A stretch of 55,221 nt of DNA from Actinomycetota bacterium (lineage in GTDB: Bacteria; Actinomycetota; UBA4738; HRBIN12): the NCBI GenBank assembly GCA_035640355.1, contig DASQWI010000019.1, positions 1 to 55,221 on the forward strand, given 5' to 3'. The notes under the pieces are model-generated. The model saw only the letters and a list, made by a program, of their open reading frames with translations. It had not been told where the DNA came from and did no database searches. Shown in pieces: positions 42,221-55,221 of this stretch. The position numbers and the translations under genes are program-made. Positions within the stretch are counted from its first letter, which is position 1. Every line of letters starts with the position of its first letter.

Positions 42221-44248
42221 CTACGAAGAGACGGTTCCGAGCGAGCGCGCGACGAGCTGAGCGATATCGACGACGTCCGTCCCGTCGCCGCGCGCCTTGG
42301 AGCCGTCGTCGAGCATGATCAGGCAATAGGGGCAGGCCACGCCGATGGCGTCGGCTCCCGTCGAGGCGGCCTCGTCCATCCGCTCGGCGTTGATGCGCTT
42401 GCCGATCCGTTCCTCCATCCACATGCGCGAGCCGCCCGCGCCGCAGCACAGCGACCGCTCGGCGTGGCGCGGCATCTCGACCAGCTCGACCCCCGGCACG
42501 GACGAGAGGGCTTCACGGGGATCGCGGTAGACATCGTTGTGCCGGCCGAGATAGCAGGGATCGTGGTACGTGACGCGTGTGGGCACCCGGGCGCTCGGCA
42601 GCAGGCGGCCTTCATCGATGAGGCGTCCGAGGAGCTGCGAGTGGTGAACGACCTCGTAGCGCCCTCCGTAGTCCGGGTATTCATTGCGGAGCGTGTTGAA
42701 GCAGTGGGGGCAGTTGGCGATGACCTTCGTTACTCCCGTCTGATCGAGCGTCTCGACGTTTCGCTCGGCGAGCGTTTGGAACAGGTACTCGTTGCCGATT
42801 CGGCGGGCGGGATCACCGGTACAGAGCTCGCGAGGCCCGAGGATGGCGAACGACACCTGAGCGCGCTGCAGCAGCCGTGCCACCGCCTGGGAGATCGTTT
42901 TCGCTCGGTCGTCGAACGAGCCCGCACAGCCGACCCAATAGAGGTACTCGGGAGCCCGCTCGCCATCGCCGATCACGCGGACGTCGAGTCCGTCCGCCCA
43001 CGAGGCGCGCTGCGCCTGAGGCATCCCCCAAGGGTTCCCGGCGCTCTCGAGCGCGCGGAGCATTCCGCCCGCCTCTGGCGGGAAGCGCGATTCGGCCATG
43101 ACGAGGTTCCGGCGGAGGTCGACGATCGTGTCGACGTGCTCGATGTCGACGGGACACTCGTGCATGCATGCGCCGCACGTCGTACAGTCCCAGAGGACCT
43201 CCTCGTCGACGATGTCCGGGACGAGCGGGGACGCTTCCACGGTCTCTCCGCGCTCGCGGGCACGTAGGAGATTGGGCCCCTCGGCGAGCAGATGGTCGCG
43301 GAGGTTCATCACCAAGAGCTTCGGCGACAGCGGCTTGCCGGTATTCCACGCGGGACACGCCGCCTGGCATCGCCCGCACTCGGTGCACGCGTAGAGGTCG
43401 AGGGTTTCCTTCCGGGTGAGGTCGGGAAGCGTCGCCGCGCCGAACCGAACGTCGTCGTTCGCCTCGGCCGCCTCGATATCGACCCGAAGCGGGGTGAGGT
43501 AGCCGAGCGGCTTCGTCTGGGCGAAGAAGACGTTGATCGCGCTCGTCGCGATGTGCAGGTGTTTGGAATAGCCGATGTAGACGAGGAACCCGAGGATCAA
43601 CGCGATGTGCGACCAAAGCAGCAGCCACATCGCGGCGCGCCGTAGTCCGGGCGACATCCACCCGAACAGCGCGGATGCGGCAGTCGACAAGGGAGTCCAC
43701 CACCAGTCGGGGGCCAGACCGAGCGCGATCCGCGCGCCACGGCCGAGGAGCAACGTCGCGATGATCAGGAAGATCAGCCCCAGGATCCGGTAGGCATCGG
43801 CGTGGTGGCTGCCGACGAACCGCTCGGGTCGTTGCACGAGTCGGATCCACAGCGCAAGCCCGATCCCTACGAGCACCCCGCCTGCGAAGACGTCCTGAAC
43901 CAGGACGAGCCAACGCGTTCCTCCGATCAGCGGGAGCTCGAACGAAAGATCGACGACCTGGCCGCCGACCTCGACGATCGTCGTGAGCAGCACGAGGAAG
44001 CCCCAGAAGATCAGCGCGTGCATCAACCCCGGAACGAGCCGCTGGAACAACTTCCGCTGGCCGAGCACGCGCGTGCCCTCGCGCGCGAGGCGGACCGGCA
44101 GGTCGCTCGACCGTTCGACGGGTCTTCCCTGTCGAACCAGTCGCGTCAGAAGCCGAGCTCGTGAGGCGGCGAGACCGCCCGCGACGACCACCATCGCAAC
44201 GAGCAGCGCGGCCCGGGCGAGCATCGGTGGCGAGCATACCCAGCGCAT
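42221..44248 (-). CDS. Membrane Fe-S oxidoreductase, EtfD-like (NarI-type membrane part, two 4Fe-4S, CCG domains)
   Basis: 675 aa. About five N-terminal membrane helices (residues ~8-225) with several His that could bind haem (RLVPGLMHALIFWGF, MWLLLWSHIALILGFL), then two ferredoxin-like clusters (CTECGRCQAACP, CTTCGACMHECP) and two HdrD-type CCG domains (IANCPHCFNTL, RSLCCGAGGSRMW). This is the layout of mycobacterial EtfD, which passes electrons from ETF to the quinone pool during fatty-acid oxidation. GAAGGA lies upstream of the start. ETF genes are not in the window. Symbol withheld because assignment rests on architecture. Confidence 0.88.
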   Translation of the reverse strand: MRWVCSPPMLARAALLVAMVVVAGGLAASRARLLTRLVRQGRPVERSSDLPVRLAREGTRVLGQRKLFQRLVPGLMHALIFWGFLVLLTTIVEVGGQVVDLSFELPLIGGTRWLVLVQDVFAGGVLVGIGLALWIRLVQRPERFVGSHHADAYRILGLIFLIIATLLLGRGARIALGLAPDWWWTPLSTAASALFGWMSPGLRRAAMWLLLWSHIALILGFLVYIGYSKHLHIATSAINVFFAQTKPLGYLTPLRVDIEAAEANDDVRFGAATLPDLTRKETLDLYACTECGRCQAACPAWNTGKPLSPKLLVMNLRDHLLAEGPNLLRARERGETVEASPLVPDIVDEEVLWDCTTCGACMHECPVDIEHVDTIVDLRRNLVMAESRFPPEAGGMLRALESAGNPWGMPQAQRASWADGLDVRVIGDGERAPEYLYWVGCAGSFDDRAKTISQAVARLLQRAQVSFAILGPRELCTGDPARRIGNEYLFQTLAERNVETLDQTGVTKVIANCPHCFNTLRNEYPDYGGRYEVVHHSQLLGRLIDEGRLLPSARVPTRVTYHDPCYLGRHNDVYRDPREALSSVPGVELVEMPRHAERSLCCGAGGSRMWMEERIGKRINAERMDEAASTGADAIGVACPYCLIMLDDGSKARGDGTDVVDIAQLVARSLGTVSS

Positions 44249-44498
44249 CCGGATGATTCCTTCGGGGCGGTTCGTGCCTCATCGCTTGCCAACAATGGCG
44301 CCGCGCCTCCCCGGGGGGCCCGCCGCCAGAGCGTAGCGCTCGTCCAGTCGGCACCCCCGAGCTGCCGCGGTCGGGGGTCCGGCCCTCGCGTCCGTGCCTA
44401 GAGTTGACAGTCCCAGGCTCAACTTCCATCATGGGTAGTGACTGAGGCCGGCAGGGCCGCCGGTCGACCAACGAAGCGATCGTGCAGGAGGTAAGGGA
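44249..44498. promoter_or_regulatory. etfD-dnaK divergent region with the heat-shock promoter/operator
   Basis: TTGACA (44404-44409), 17 nt, CATCAT (44427-44432) is a good vegetative promoter. It overlaps AGTTGA-N11-TCAACT (44402-44424), whose TTGA-N11-TCAA skeleton matches the HAIR operator of HspR (CTTGAGT-N7-ACTCAAG) in spacing though not in all bases. HspR is encoded in the same operon. AGGAGGT precedes the dnaK ATG. Confidence 0.65.
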
Positions 44499-46360
<1,862 letters not shown>

Positions 46361-46364
<4 letters not shown>

Positions 46365-46813
46365 GCGACAGACTCGTCCGCTGGGATCCGTTCCGTGACC
46401 TCGTCTCGATTCAGGACGAGCTGAGCCGGCTGTTCGGTCGCACGTACGGCGGGTCCGAGGCTCTCCGCCCCAGCGCGGGCGGCGTGTGGATGCCGTCGAT
46501 GGACGTGTACGAGACCGAGGACAAGATCGTCGCTAAGCTCGAGCTGCCCGGCATCGAGCCGGACGAGGTGGACGTCTCCGTCGAGGACTCGACGCTCACG
46601 GTCACCGGAACGCGCGAGTTTTCCGATGAGGTGAACGAAGAGAGCTACCACCGCGTCGAGCGGCGGTACGGCTCGTTCACTCGAGCGATCACGCTCCCGC
46701 AGACCGCCGACACCGAGAAGGTGAACGCGAACTTCGACAACGGAGTGCTGACGATCGAGGTGGCCAAGGCCGAGAAGGCCAAGCCGAAGAAGATCCAGGT
46801 GAAGGCGTCGTAA
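46361..46813 (+). CDS. Small heat-shock protein, Hsp20/alpha-crystallin
   Basis: 150 aa from a GTG overlapping the dnaK stop by 4 nt. N-terminal [20 protein letters not shown]; alpha-crystallin core [40 protein letters not shown] and C-terminal [20 protein letters not shown] (the last I-x-V motif). An ATP-independent holdase. A small heat-shock gene placed between dnaK and grpE is not the usual actinobacterial order. Confidence 0.95.
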
Positions 46814-47424
46814 TGACAGAGCACGACGAGCGCGAGCGAGACGAGGACCGTCCGAAGGTCCGCGTCGTCGACAAGCGCCGCTTCGGCGGGGGTGGGGCCG
46901 CGCCGGCCGGAACGGCCGGCGCGGCCTCCCCGGCCGAGCAGCCCGATCGAAGCGGCGCGGCGGACGCCGCGCCGCAGGACGAGCTGGCCGAGGCGCGGAC
47001 ACAGGCCGCGGAGTACCGCGATCACCTGCAGCGCCTCCAGGCCGACTTCGAGAACTTCCGCAAGCGGACGATTCGTTCGCAGGAGCGGCTGGTCGAGTCG
47101 GAGCTCCAGCGGTTCGTGCAGCAACTGCTCGAGGTGCTCGACGAGTTCGACCTCGCGCTGATCGCCGCCGAGCGAAGCCCGGACTTCGAGAGCTTCCGTA
47201 AGGGCGTGGAGCTCGTGTACGCGAAGCTCGCGGACACGCTTCGCTCGGAGGGCCTCGAGCGGATCGCGGCGGAGGGCAAGCCGTTCGATCCCAACGAGCA
47301 CGAGGCCCTGATGCAGACCGGCGAGGGTGACGGCGAGCCGCACGTCGCCGAAGTCTTCCGCCAGGGGTACAAGCTGCGCGGTTCCGTCATCCGCCCGGCG
47401 AGCGTTCGCGTCGAGCGCGAGTAA
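46813..47424 (+). CDS. grpE: Nucleotide exchange factor GrpE
   Basis: 203 aa, start codon overlapping the Hsp20 stop (TAATG). A disordered Ala/Pro/Gly-rich N-terminus is followed by the long helix (YRDHLQRLQADFENFRKRTI) and the beta domain (IAAEGKPFDPNEHEALMQTG, VAEVFRQGYKLRGSVIRPAS), all canonical GrpE. It releases ADP from DnaK. dnaJ begins 14 bp downstream. Confidence 0.96.
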   Translation: MTEHDERERDEDRPKVRVVDKRRFGGGGAAPAGTAGAASPAEQPDRSGAADAAPQDELAEARTQAAEYRDHLQRLQADFENFRKRTIRSQERLVESELQRFVQQLLEVLDEFDLALIAAERSPDFESFRKGVELVYAKLADTLRSEGLERIAAEGKPFDPNEHEALMQTGEGDGEPHVAEVFRQGYKLRGSVIRPASVRVERE

Positions 47425-47438
47425 CGGGGTCTCCGCCC

Positions 47439-48578
47439 ATGAACGGGGACGTCCGCCGCGAGTGGTTCGAGAAGGACTACTACAAGGTCCTCGGTGTGCC
47501 GAAGAATGCGACCGCCGCCGAGATCAAGAAGGCCTACCGCAAGCTCGCGCAGGAGTTCCATCCCGATCGCAACGCGGGCAACAAAGCCGCGGAAGACAAG
47601 TTCAAGGAGATCTCCGCCGCGAATGACGTCCTCGGCGACGAGGACAGGCGCAAGCAGTACGACCAGGTACGCGAGATGGCGGCATCGGGGTTCGGCGGGG
47701 GCGGCGTCGGCGGCTTCCCCGGCGGAGCGCCCGGCGGTGGACGGGTTCGATTCGAGGACTTCGACATGGGGGACCTCGGTGACCTGTTCGGCGGGCTGTT
47801 CGGTGGAGCGGGTCGCGGGCGGGCTCGCGCGAACGCTGCACGCGGCGCCGATCTCGAAACGCGCGTCACCGTCTCGTTCGACGAGGCCATGTCGGGTGTT
47901 ACGGTCCCGGTGCGTATCGACGGCCCGGCCCCGTGTGAGACATGCGGCGGTTCCGGCGCGGCGCCGGGAACCACCCCGGTGACGTGCCCTCAATGCGGCG
48001 GTTCGGGACAGATCGCGGTGAACCAAGGGTTCTTCCAGATGTCGCAGACATGCCCGCGCTGCCACGGCGCCGGACGCATCGTCGAGACGCCGTGCCCAAC
48101 GTGCGGCGGCAGCGGCAGTACGACGCGCACGCGAAGCTTCCAGGTGAAGATCCCGGCGGGCGTCAAGGATGGCGCGCGGATCCGTCTAACAGGACGCGGC
48201 GAGCCCGGTGCCGCGGGTGCGCGGGCGGGCGACCTGTTCGTGCAAGTTCACGTTCGTGCTCACCCGTTCTTCGGACGGAAGGGTTCGGATCTCACGGTGG
48301 ACCTGCCCGTGACGTATGCCGAGGCCGCGCTCGGCGCGAACGTCGAGGTTCCGACGCTGAACGGTCCCGTGACGATGAAGGTCCCCGCGGGAACGCCGAA
48401 CGGCAAGACGTTCCGGCTCAAGGGCAAGGGCGCCGCGAAGCGCGGCGGTCACGGCGATCTGCTCGTGACGGTGAACGTCGAGGTGCCGCGGAAGCTCTCG
48501 CGATCGGAGAAGGAGCTGCTGAAGCAGCTCCAGGACGCCGAGAACGAGTCGCCCAGGCGGCGGCTCGGGGTTTCGTAG
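47439..48578 (+). CDS. dnaJ: Co-chaperone DnaJ (Hsp40, type I)
   Basis: 379 aa. The J domain (KDYYKVLGVPKNATAAEIKK) has HPD at EFHPDRNAG; a Gly-rich linker; four CxxCxGxG-type zinc repeats (CETCGGSGA, CPQCGGSGQ, CPRCHGAGR, CPTCGGSGS); and the C-terminal substrate domain (IPAGVKDGARIRLTGRGEPG). All catalytic and zinc residues are present. It stimulates DnaK ATPase. hspR follows after 6 bp. Confidence 0.97.
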   Translation: MNGDVRREWFEKDYYKVLGVPKNATAAEIKKAYRKLAQEFHPDRNAGNKAAEDKFKEISAANDVLGDEDRRKQYDQVREMAASGFGGGGVGGFPGGAPGGGRVRFEDFDMGDLGDLFGGLFGGAGRGRARANAARGADLETRVTVSFDEAMSGVTVPVRIDGPAPCETCGGSGAAPGTTPVTCPQCGGSGQIAVNQGFFQMSQTCPRCHGAGRIVETPCPTCGGSGSTTRTRSFQVKIPAGVKDGARIRLTGRGEPGAAGARAGDLFVQVHVRAHPFFGRKGSDLTVDLPVTYAEAALGANVEVPTLNGPVTMKVPAGTPNGKTFRLKGKGAAKRGGHGDLLVTVNVEVPRKLSRSEKELLKQLQDAENESPRRRLGVS

Positions 48579-48584
48579 GAGGAG

Positions 48585-48995
48585 ATGAGCGTGGCTCGGG
48601 AACGTCGGGACGGCGGCCCTGATCGGTCCGACGATCGTCGTGCGGTCTACGTCATCAGCGTTGCCGCGGAGCTCGCCGGCGTGCATCCGCAGACGCTCCG
48701 CATGTACGAGCGGAAGGGTCTGCTGCAACCCAAGCGGACGTCGGGCAACACGCGCCGCTACTCCCAGCGCGACATCGACCGCATCAGGGCGATCCAAGAG
48801 TTGACCCAGCTCGGGGGCATCAGCCTGGCCGGCGTGAAGCTGTTCATCGAGATGCGTGAGCAGCTCGATGAGATGGAGCGACGAGCGGCGCGACTCGAAC
48901 GCGAGCTGACGGCGCGAACGCGACGCGAGGAGCCGACCGCCGACATCGTCCCCCTACGGAGCGTCATGCGCTTCACGTGGGGGAACGAAGGATGA
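48585..48995 (+). CDS. hspR: Heat-shock repressor HspR (MerR family)
   Basis: 136 aa. MerR-type HTH: YVISVAAELAGVHPQTLRMY and ERKGLLQPKRTSGNTRRYSQ with the wing, and the effector helix IRAIQELTQLGGISLAGVKL. It matches actinobacterial HspR, which represses dnaK and clpB operons at HAIR sites with DnaK as co-repressor. ATG at 48585 (GTG 48591 also possible), preceded by GGAGGAG. Its stop overlaps the next gene by 4 nt. Confidence 0.93.
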   Translation: MSVARERRDGGPDRSDDRRAVYVISVAAELAGVHPQTLRMYERKGLLQPKRTSGNTRRYSQRDIDRIRAIQELTQLGGISLAGVKLFIEMREQLDEMERRAARLERELTARTRREEPTADIVPLRSVMRFTWGNEG

Positions 48996-49567
48996 CGGCG
49001 CTCCGAGGTCCGCGTGTGACGCTCCGAGCGTTCAGGCCTGAGGAGATCGACGACGCGATGCGCCGTATGGGTGGCGGGATCGAGCCGTCCAACGACGGCC
49101 AGGCCATGCGTCGTCGCGCGCGCCTTCAGGGCTCCGGCGCTCGCAACGACTGGGAGGTTCTGTTCGCCGTCGAGGCGGAGGGCCGCCTGGTCGGCGACGC
49201 CCAGGGGCGTTGCTCCGACCACGCGATGCCGCCAGGCGTGTGGGAGATCGGGATCGAGCTGTGGGATCCCGCGGATCGCGGGAGGGGACTCGGCCGTGAG
49301 GCGGTCGCGCTCCTGTCGACGCACCTGTTCGAACACGAGGCGGCGATCCGGGTACAGGCGACGACCGACGTCGTGAACGCACCGATGCGCCGGGTTCTGG
49401 GAGCGCTCGGGTTCGGGTTCGAGGGGGTGCTCCGCGGCTTCATGCCGACCGGCGACGGGACAGCTCGCGACTACGCGATCTACGGCGTCACGATTGACGA
49501 CTGGACAACGAGAAGGCTCGAGGGGGTGTGGGGGCTCAAGGAGCGAGTGCGAACGCGCGAGCGGTAG
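48992..49567 (+). CDS. GNAT-family acetyltransferase within the heat-shock operon
   Basis: 191 aa from an ATG overlapping the hspR stop (ATGA). RimJ/RimL-type [44 protein letters not shown] (the acetyl-CoA binding R-G-x-G-x-G in [10 protein letters not shown]), [20 protein letters not shown] and [17 protein letters not shown]. Substrate unknown: protein N-terminus or small molecule. Sitting between hspR and clpB, it is probably induced with them. Confidence 0.87.
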   Translation: MTALRGPRVTLRAFRPEEIDDAMRRMGGGIEPSNDGQAMRRRARLQGSGARNDWEVLFAVEAEGRLVGDAQGRCSDHAMPPGVWEIGIELWDPADRGRGLGREAVALLSTHLFEHEAAIRVQATTDVVNAPMRRVLGALGFGFEGVLRGFMPTGDGTARDYAIYGVTIDDWTTRRLEGVWGLKERVRTRER

Positions 49568-49580
49568 CCCCACGATCGAC

Positions 49581-52181
<2,601 letters not shown>

Positions 52182-52214
52182 GCCCGGGCGCACTCGCGGT
52201 CGATACATCGTCTC

Positions 52215-52958
52215 GTGAACAGGTGGGGTCTCGTCCTTCTTTGGTTCCTCGCGGCCGTGGTCGCGGTGTTCTTCCTCCGGGCCCTGCCCGGGATCGTCGT
52301 GCTCGCCCTGTTCATCGGCGGGGCGGTGTTTGCGACCTCGCGCCTGAAGCGGGAGATGAAGGAGGACGTGGGCAAGACCGGCGCGGAGGTGCTCGGCTTA
52401 CGACGCGAGACGGCCGATCCGTTCGGACTCCTCGGATTCCCCTTCGCGCTGTTCTCACGCACCTCCCATCCCGAGATCACCGAGCTCGTGTGGGGTCCGT
52501 GGAGCGGACTCGAGGTGACGGTGTTCGGTCTCGGGTTCGACGCTCCTTCACTGTCGAGCTCGTCGGCCCCGCGAACGGTGTTCGCCTGCGGGCTCACGAA
52601 GGGCGACGCCTCGTTTCCATCGGTCGTCGCAGAACCGCAAGTCTTCTTGACAACGTTCGAGCGCGCTCCGACATTCAGTCGCGTCGAGGTGGACGATCCC
52701 GGGTTCGACGCAGAGTGGAACGTCTGGAGCGAGGATGGATCGTTCGCTCGAGCCCTCCTCGACGAACCGATGCGCGATTGGCTGAGATCGCTCGACGACG
52801 CATGGGCGATCGAGGTGAGCGGTTCGATGGCTCTGGTCTACGGTCCCCGTCCGAACAGCCCCGACGTGTTCGGAGTGCTCGACACGCTGAAAGGCCTCGT
52901 GGAGCACGTTCCGAGCGAGGTGCGTGCGGCACATCCGCCCGTGACCTCCGGCAGCTAG
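52215..52958 (+). CDS. Membrane-anchored protein of unknown function
   Basis: 247 aa from a GTG. Residues ~5-45 contain two membrane segments (GLVLLWFLAAVVAVFFLRAL, GIVVLALFIGGAVFA) separated by a short turn; the rest is soluble (ELVWGPWSGLEVTVFGLGFD, EPQVFLTTFERAPTFSRVEV, MRDWLRSLDDAWAIEVSGSM). The soluble part resembles DUF3137-type proteins by general pattern only. Between clpB and lemA, same strand, 33 bp after clpB. Confidence 0.75.
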   Translation: MNRWGLVLLWFLAAVVAVFFLRALPGIVVLALFIGGAVFATSRLKREMKEDVGKTGAEVLGLRRETADPFGLLGFPFALFSRTSHPEITELVWGPWSGLEVTVFGLGFDAPSLSSSSAPRTVFACGLTKGDASFPSVVAEPQVFLTTFERAPTFSRVEVDDPGFDAEWNVWSEDGSFARALLDEPMRDWLRSLDDAWAIEVSGSMALVYGPRPNSPDVFGVLDTLKGLVEHVPSEVRAAHPPVTSGS

Positions 52959-53024
52959 CCGCCTTGCTGCGCGGTCCGGCCGCGGCGATTAAGCTCTCGC
53001 GCCGAGGAACGGAAAGGAACGAAC

Positions 53025-53681
53025 GTGGCCGTCGCCGTTTGGGTCGTCATCGGTGTCCTCGTGCTGCTCGCCATCATGGGCATCGTTTCCTACAACCGGT
53101 TCGTCTCGCAGAAGCAGCTGATCCGCGATTCGTGGGCGAATATCGACACCGAGCTCCGTCGGCGGTACGACCTGATCCCCAACCTCGTCGAAACCGTTCG
53201 CGGGTACGCTTCGCACGAGCGGGCGGTGTTCGAGAACGTGACGCGAGCACGCGCCGCGGCCGCGTCGGCGACGGGTTCGCCGGCCGAACAGGCGGCCGCG
53301 GAAGGCCCGTTCGTCGCGGCGCTGCGCCAGCTGTTCGCCGTGGTCGAGAACTATCCCGATCTCAAGGCCAACCAGAACTTCCTGGCGCTGCAAAAGGAGC
53401 TCTCGAACACCGAAGACCGACTGCAGACGTCGCGGCGCTTCTACAACGCGAACGTACGCAACTTCAACGAGCGGGTGCAGCAGTTCCCCTCGACGATCAT
53501 CGCCCGCGTGTTCGGGTTCGAGCAGGAGGAGTTCTTCGAGGTGGACGACGCGCTGCGAGAGGCTGGCCCTCCGCGCGTCGACTTCACCGGATCGGCCCCG
53601 GCTGCGACCGTCGAGCAGACGTCGCAGCCGCCGGCGCCTTCGGCACCGACGCCGCCTCCGCCGCCCGAGTCGTCGTCCTAG
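53025..53681 (+). CDS. lemA: LemA family protein
   Basis: 218 aa from a GTG. An N-terminal membrane helix (VWVVIGVLVLLAIMGIVSYN) and the four-helix LemA core: DSWANIDTELRRRYDLIPNL, VETVRGYASHERAVFENVTR, FAVVENYPDLKANQNFLALQ, ELSNTEDRLQTSRRFYNANV and RNFNERVQQFPSTIIA. The tail is Pro/Ala-rich (PAPSAPTPPPPPESSS). The core function of LemA is unsettled; it is membrane-associated. Confidence 0.93.
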   Translation: MAVAVWVVIGVLVLLAIMGIVSYNRFVSQKQLIRDSWANIDTELRRRYDLIPNLVETVRGYASHERAVFENVTRARAAAASATGSPAEQAAAEGPFVAALRQLFAVVENYPDLKANQNFLALQKELSNTEDRLQTSRRFYNANVRNFNERVQQFPSTIIARVFGFEQEEFFEVDDALREAGPPRVDFTGSAPAATVEQTSQPPAPSAPTPPPPPESSS

Positions 53682-53709
53682 TGCGCTCGGCGTTCGCCTC
53701 CGCCACGCA

Positions 53710-55017
53710 TTAGGGGCCCGATCCGGACTCGGAGGCGAGCTCCGGCACTGGAGCGGAACCCCTGCGCATTGTGGCGCGACGTACGTCGGTCGTGAGCCAC
53801 GTCCAGATCGCAGCCCACAAGACCGCGACGCCGCCCAGCACCGCGACGGTCGGGCGAGCGCCGAAACGATCGGCCGCCCACGCGGTAACGAGCGCCGACA
53901 CCGTGAGCGACAGCGTGATGAGCGTGAAGTCGAAAGCGAAGATGCGACCCAGTATCCGATCGGGCACGAGCCGTTGCAGTCCGTACGAAGACAGCGTCCA
54001 CTGAGCCCCGCCGCCCAGGTGCGCGACGCCGACCGCCGCGGCCGCCGCGAAGAGACTCGGCATGACTCCGAGCGTCGCGTACCCGAGGCCGAAGACGGCG
54101 AGGGCCACGCCGATCGCGCCGAACAGCCTGCGGTCCTGCGGCCCGGCCAGCCACCGCCCCAGGAACGGTCCGATCAGCGCGCCGACACCTCGGCCGGCCA
54201 TCAACGCCCCGATCCCTGCGTCGCCCGCGCCGAATTCTTCGTGCGCGAACACGGCGATCAGCGCGATCACGCCCGCCGCGATCCCGAACCCCGCCTTGAC
54301 CGTCACGAGCGCGAGCACGCGGTGATCGCGGCGCGCGTATCGAACGGTCTCCACAGTCGCCCGGATCACGTTCGCCTCCGGCTCCTCGGTCCGCTCGGCA
54401 GAGAACGGCCGGCGGATCCTCGCGATGAGCAGGCCCGAGACGGCGAAGCTGGACGCGTCGATCAGGAACGCGGCGTCGCGACCGAGCGCGGCGGCCACGA
54501 TGCCGCCGAGTGCCGCGCCGACGGCGAGCATCGTTCCCCACAGCGAGCCGGAGAGCGCGTTCGCCGGTCCGAGCTCTCGCGGCTCGACGAGGTTGGGAAG
54601 CGCCGCGCTCGACGCCGGATCGAACACGGCGGAGAACGACGAGATGACCGCGAGCAGCAAGTAGGCGAGCCACATCATGCTCGGGTCGTTGACGAGCAGG
54701 AACCCCAGGCACAGGAGGGTCCGCGCGACGTCGCACACGACCATCAGCCGGCGCCGGTCGAACCGGTCCGCTAAGACGCCGCCGATCAGAGAAGCGACGC
54801 CGAAAGGGACCTCCTGCGCGACGATCAGCGCGGCGACCGACACCGCAGACCCCGTGAACTCGAGGGCCAGACCGAACAGTGCGACCAGCAGGAACCAGTC
54901 GCCGCCCAGAGAGATCAGCGATGCGAGATACAGCTTTCGGAAGTCGCCGTTGCGCCGCAGAAGCGACAACGACGCCCGGAAACCGCCTGCGTCTTCGATG
55001 GGCTCGCGCGAGGCCAC
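53710..55017 (-). CDS. Major facilitator superfamily transporter
   Basis: 435 aa from a GTG at 55017 (start uncertain; conserved sequence begins at LSLLRRNGDFRKLYLASLIS). Twelve membrane helices; the motif-A region GGVLADRFDRRRLMVVCDVA between helices 2 and 3 and VFDPASSAALPNLVEPRELG are typical of the MFS-3/enterobactin-exporter-like (EntS) branch. Probably an exporter; substrate unknown. It is divergent from the metallo-hydrolase gene, 63 bp between starts, and convergent with lemA. Confidence 0.87.
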   Translation of the reverse strand: MASREPIEDAGGFRASLSLLRRNGDFRKLYLASLISLGGDWFLLVALFGLALEFTGSAVSVAALIVAQEVPFGVASLIGGVLADRFDRRRLMVVCDVARTLLCLGFLLVNDPSMMWLAYLLLAVISSFSAVFDPASSAALPNLVEPRELGPANALSGSLWGTMLAVGAALGGIVAAALGRDAAFLIDASSFAVSGLLIARIRRPFSAERTEEPEANVIRATVETVRYARRDHRVLALVTVKAGFGIAAGVIALIAVFAHEEFGAGDAGIGALMAGRGVGALIGPFLGRWLAGPQDRRLFGAIGVALAVFGLGYATLGVMPSLFAAAAAVGVAHLGGGAQWTLSSYGLQRLVPDRILGRIFAFDFTLITLSLTVSALVTAWAADRFGARPTVAVLGGVAVLWAAIWTWLTTDVRRATMRRGSAPVPELASESGSGP

Positions 55018-55080
55018 GACGATTTGCCAGACTACATGGGGGACGCAGGCGGCCCGGGTCGCGCCGGAAAGGAGCCAGAC

Positions 55081-55221
55081 GTGCTCGAGAATGTCACGTG
55101 GTTCCGTCAGTCGTCGATGCGCCTTGCGACGGAAAGCCGCACGATCTACATCGATCCGTGGGGAACCGCCGAGGGCGACCCGAAGGCCGACCTGATCCTG
55201 ATCACACACGCGCACTTCGAC
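55081..55221 (+). CDS. Metallo-beta-lactamase-fold hydrolase, 3' end missing
   Basis: 47 codons visible from a GTG with AAGGAG ~7 bases upstream (an ATG at 55036 is in frame but weaker). VTWFRQSSMRLATESRTIYI then DPWGTAEGDPKADLILITHA and HFD: the last residues are the start of the H-x-H-x-D metal motif, and the N-terminus matches the UPF0173/L-ascorbate-lactonase-like branch. The gene runs off the window. Confidence 0.8.
   Translation, partial: MLENVTWFRQSSMRLATESRTIYIDPWGTAEGDPKADLILITHAHFD

Overview
The window looks like chromosomal DNA of a high-GC Gram-positive, most likely an uncultured member of the Actinomycetota. The evidence is gene order and family content: a DUF5318 protein followed by a class A penicillin-binding protein, the rpsF-ssb-rpsR-rplI-dnaB run, a dnaK-hsp20-grpE-dnaJ-hspR operon with a MerR-type HspR, an EtfD-like membrane Fe-S oxidoreductase, frequent GTG starts and pervasive 4-nt ATGA/GTGA overlaps. 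I cannot assign a genus. A selenocysteine tRNA (minus strand, 11.8 kb) indicates that the organism decodes UGA as Sec, although no sel genes or recognisable selenoprotein lie in the window.

Layout. 1-1.75 kb: 3' part of a membrane diguanylate cyclase. 1.74-5.25 kb (minus): a four-gene redox cluster (MDR-family oxidoreductase, PEP-mutase-like protein, rifampicin-monooxygenase-like flavoprotein, small ABM-fold protein). 5.6-6.9 kb: two tandem DHFR/RibD-like proteins. 7.0-8.7 kb (minus): a DGPF/YCII protein and its ECF42-type sigma factor. 9.8-11.5 kb: an ECF sigma factor overlapping a membrane-anchored beta-propeller protein. 12-15.2 kb: a YdbS/YdbT-like PH-domain pair, a secreted protein and a SerB-like HAD phosphatase. 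15.4-19.1 kb (minus): a RpoE-like sigma factor, an anti-sigma factor fused to an RseB-like sensor, and a VanY-like D,D-carboxypeptidase, with a good RpoE-type promoter in front. In four genes of the 2.9-19.8 kb stretch the reading frame is broken by a single base, whereas the core genes after 25 kb are all intact.

20.2-24.8 kb is a compact island that reads as visibly less GC-rich than its surroundings: a PIN-domain protein overlapping an OLD/AAA15-type ATPase, a second PIN protein, a SIR2-like protein and a 233-aa unknown. It resembles an anti-phage defence island and is the best place to look for a new system.

25-55 kb is housekeeping: a TadE-like protein, DUF5318 and PonA; a NarL-type two-component pair; two polyprenol-type glycosyltransferases; panB; the replication/ribosome cluster with two DnaA-box-like sites before dnaB; nth, tRNA-Gly(CCC), trpD and dcd; a second NarL-type pair; etfD; then the heat-shock operon, preceded by a promoter overlapping a HAIR-like operator and running through a GNAT acetyltransferase into clpB; a membrane protein, lemA, an MFS transporter and the start of a metallo-beta-lactamase-fold hydrolase.

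Other non-coding structure: at least three copies of a ~45-bp intergenic repeat (plus a weaker fourth beside tRNA-Sec) and two long inverted repeats that could fold as RNAs (15.25-15.37 kb and 36.27-36.37 kb). All assignments come from reading motifs by eye; no database search was run.
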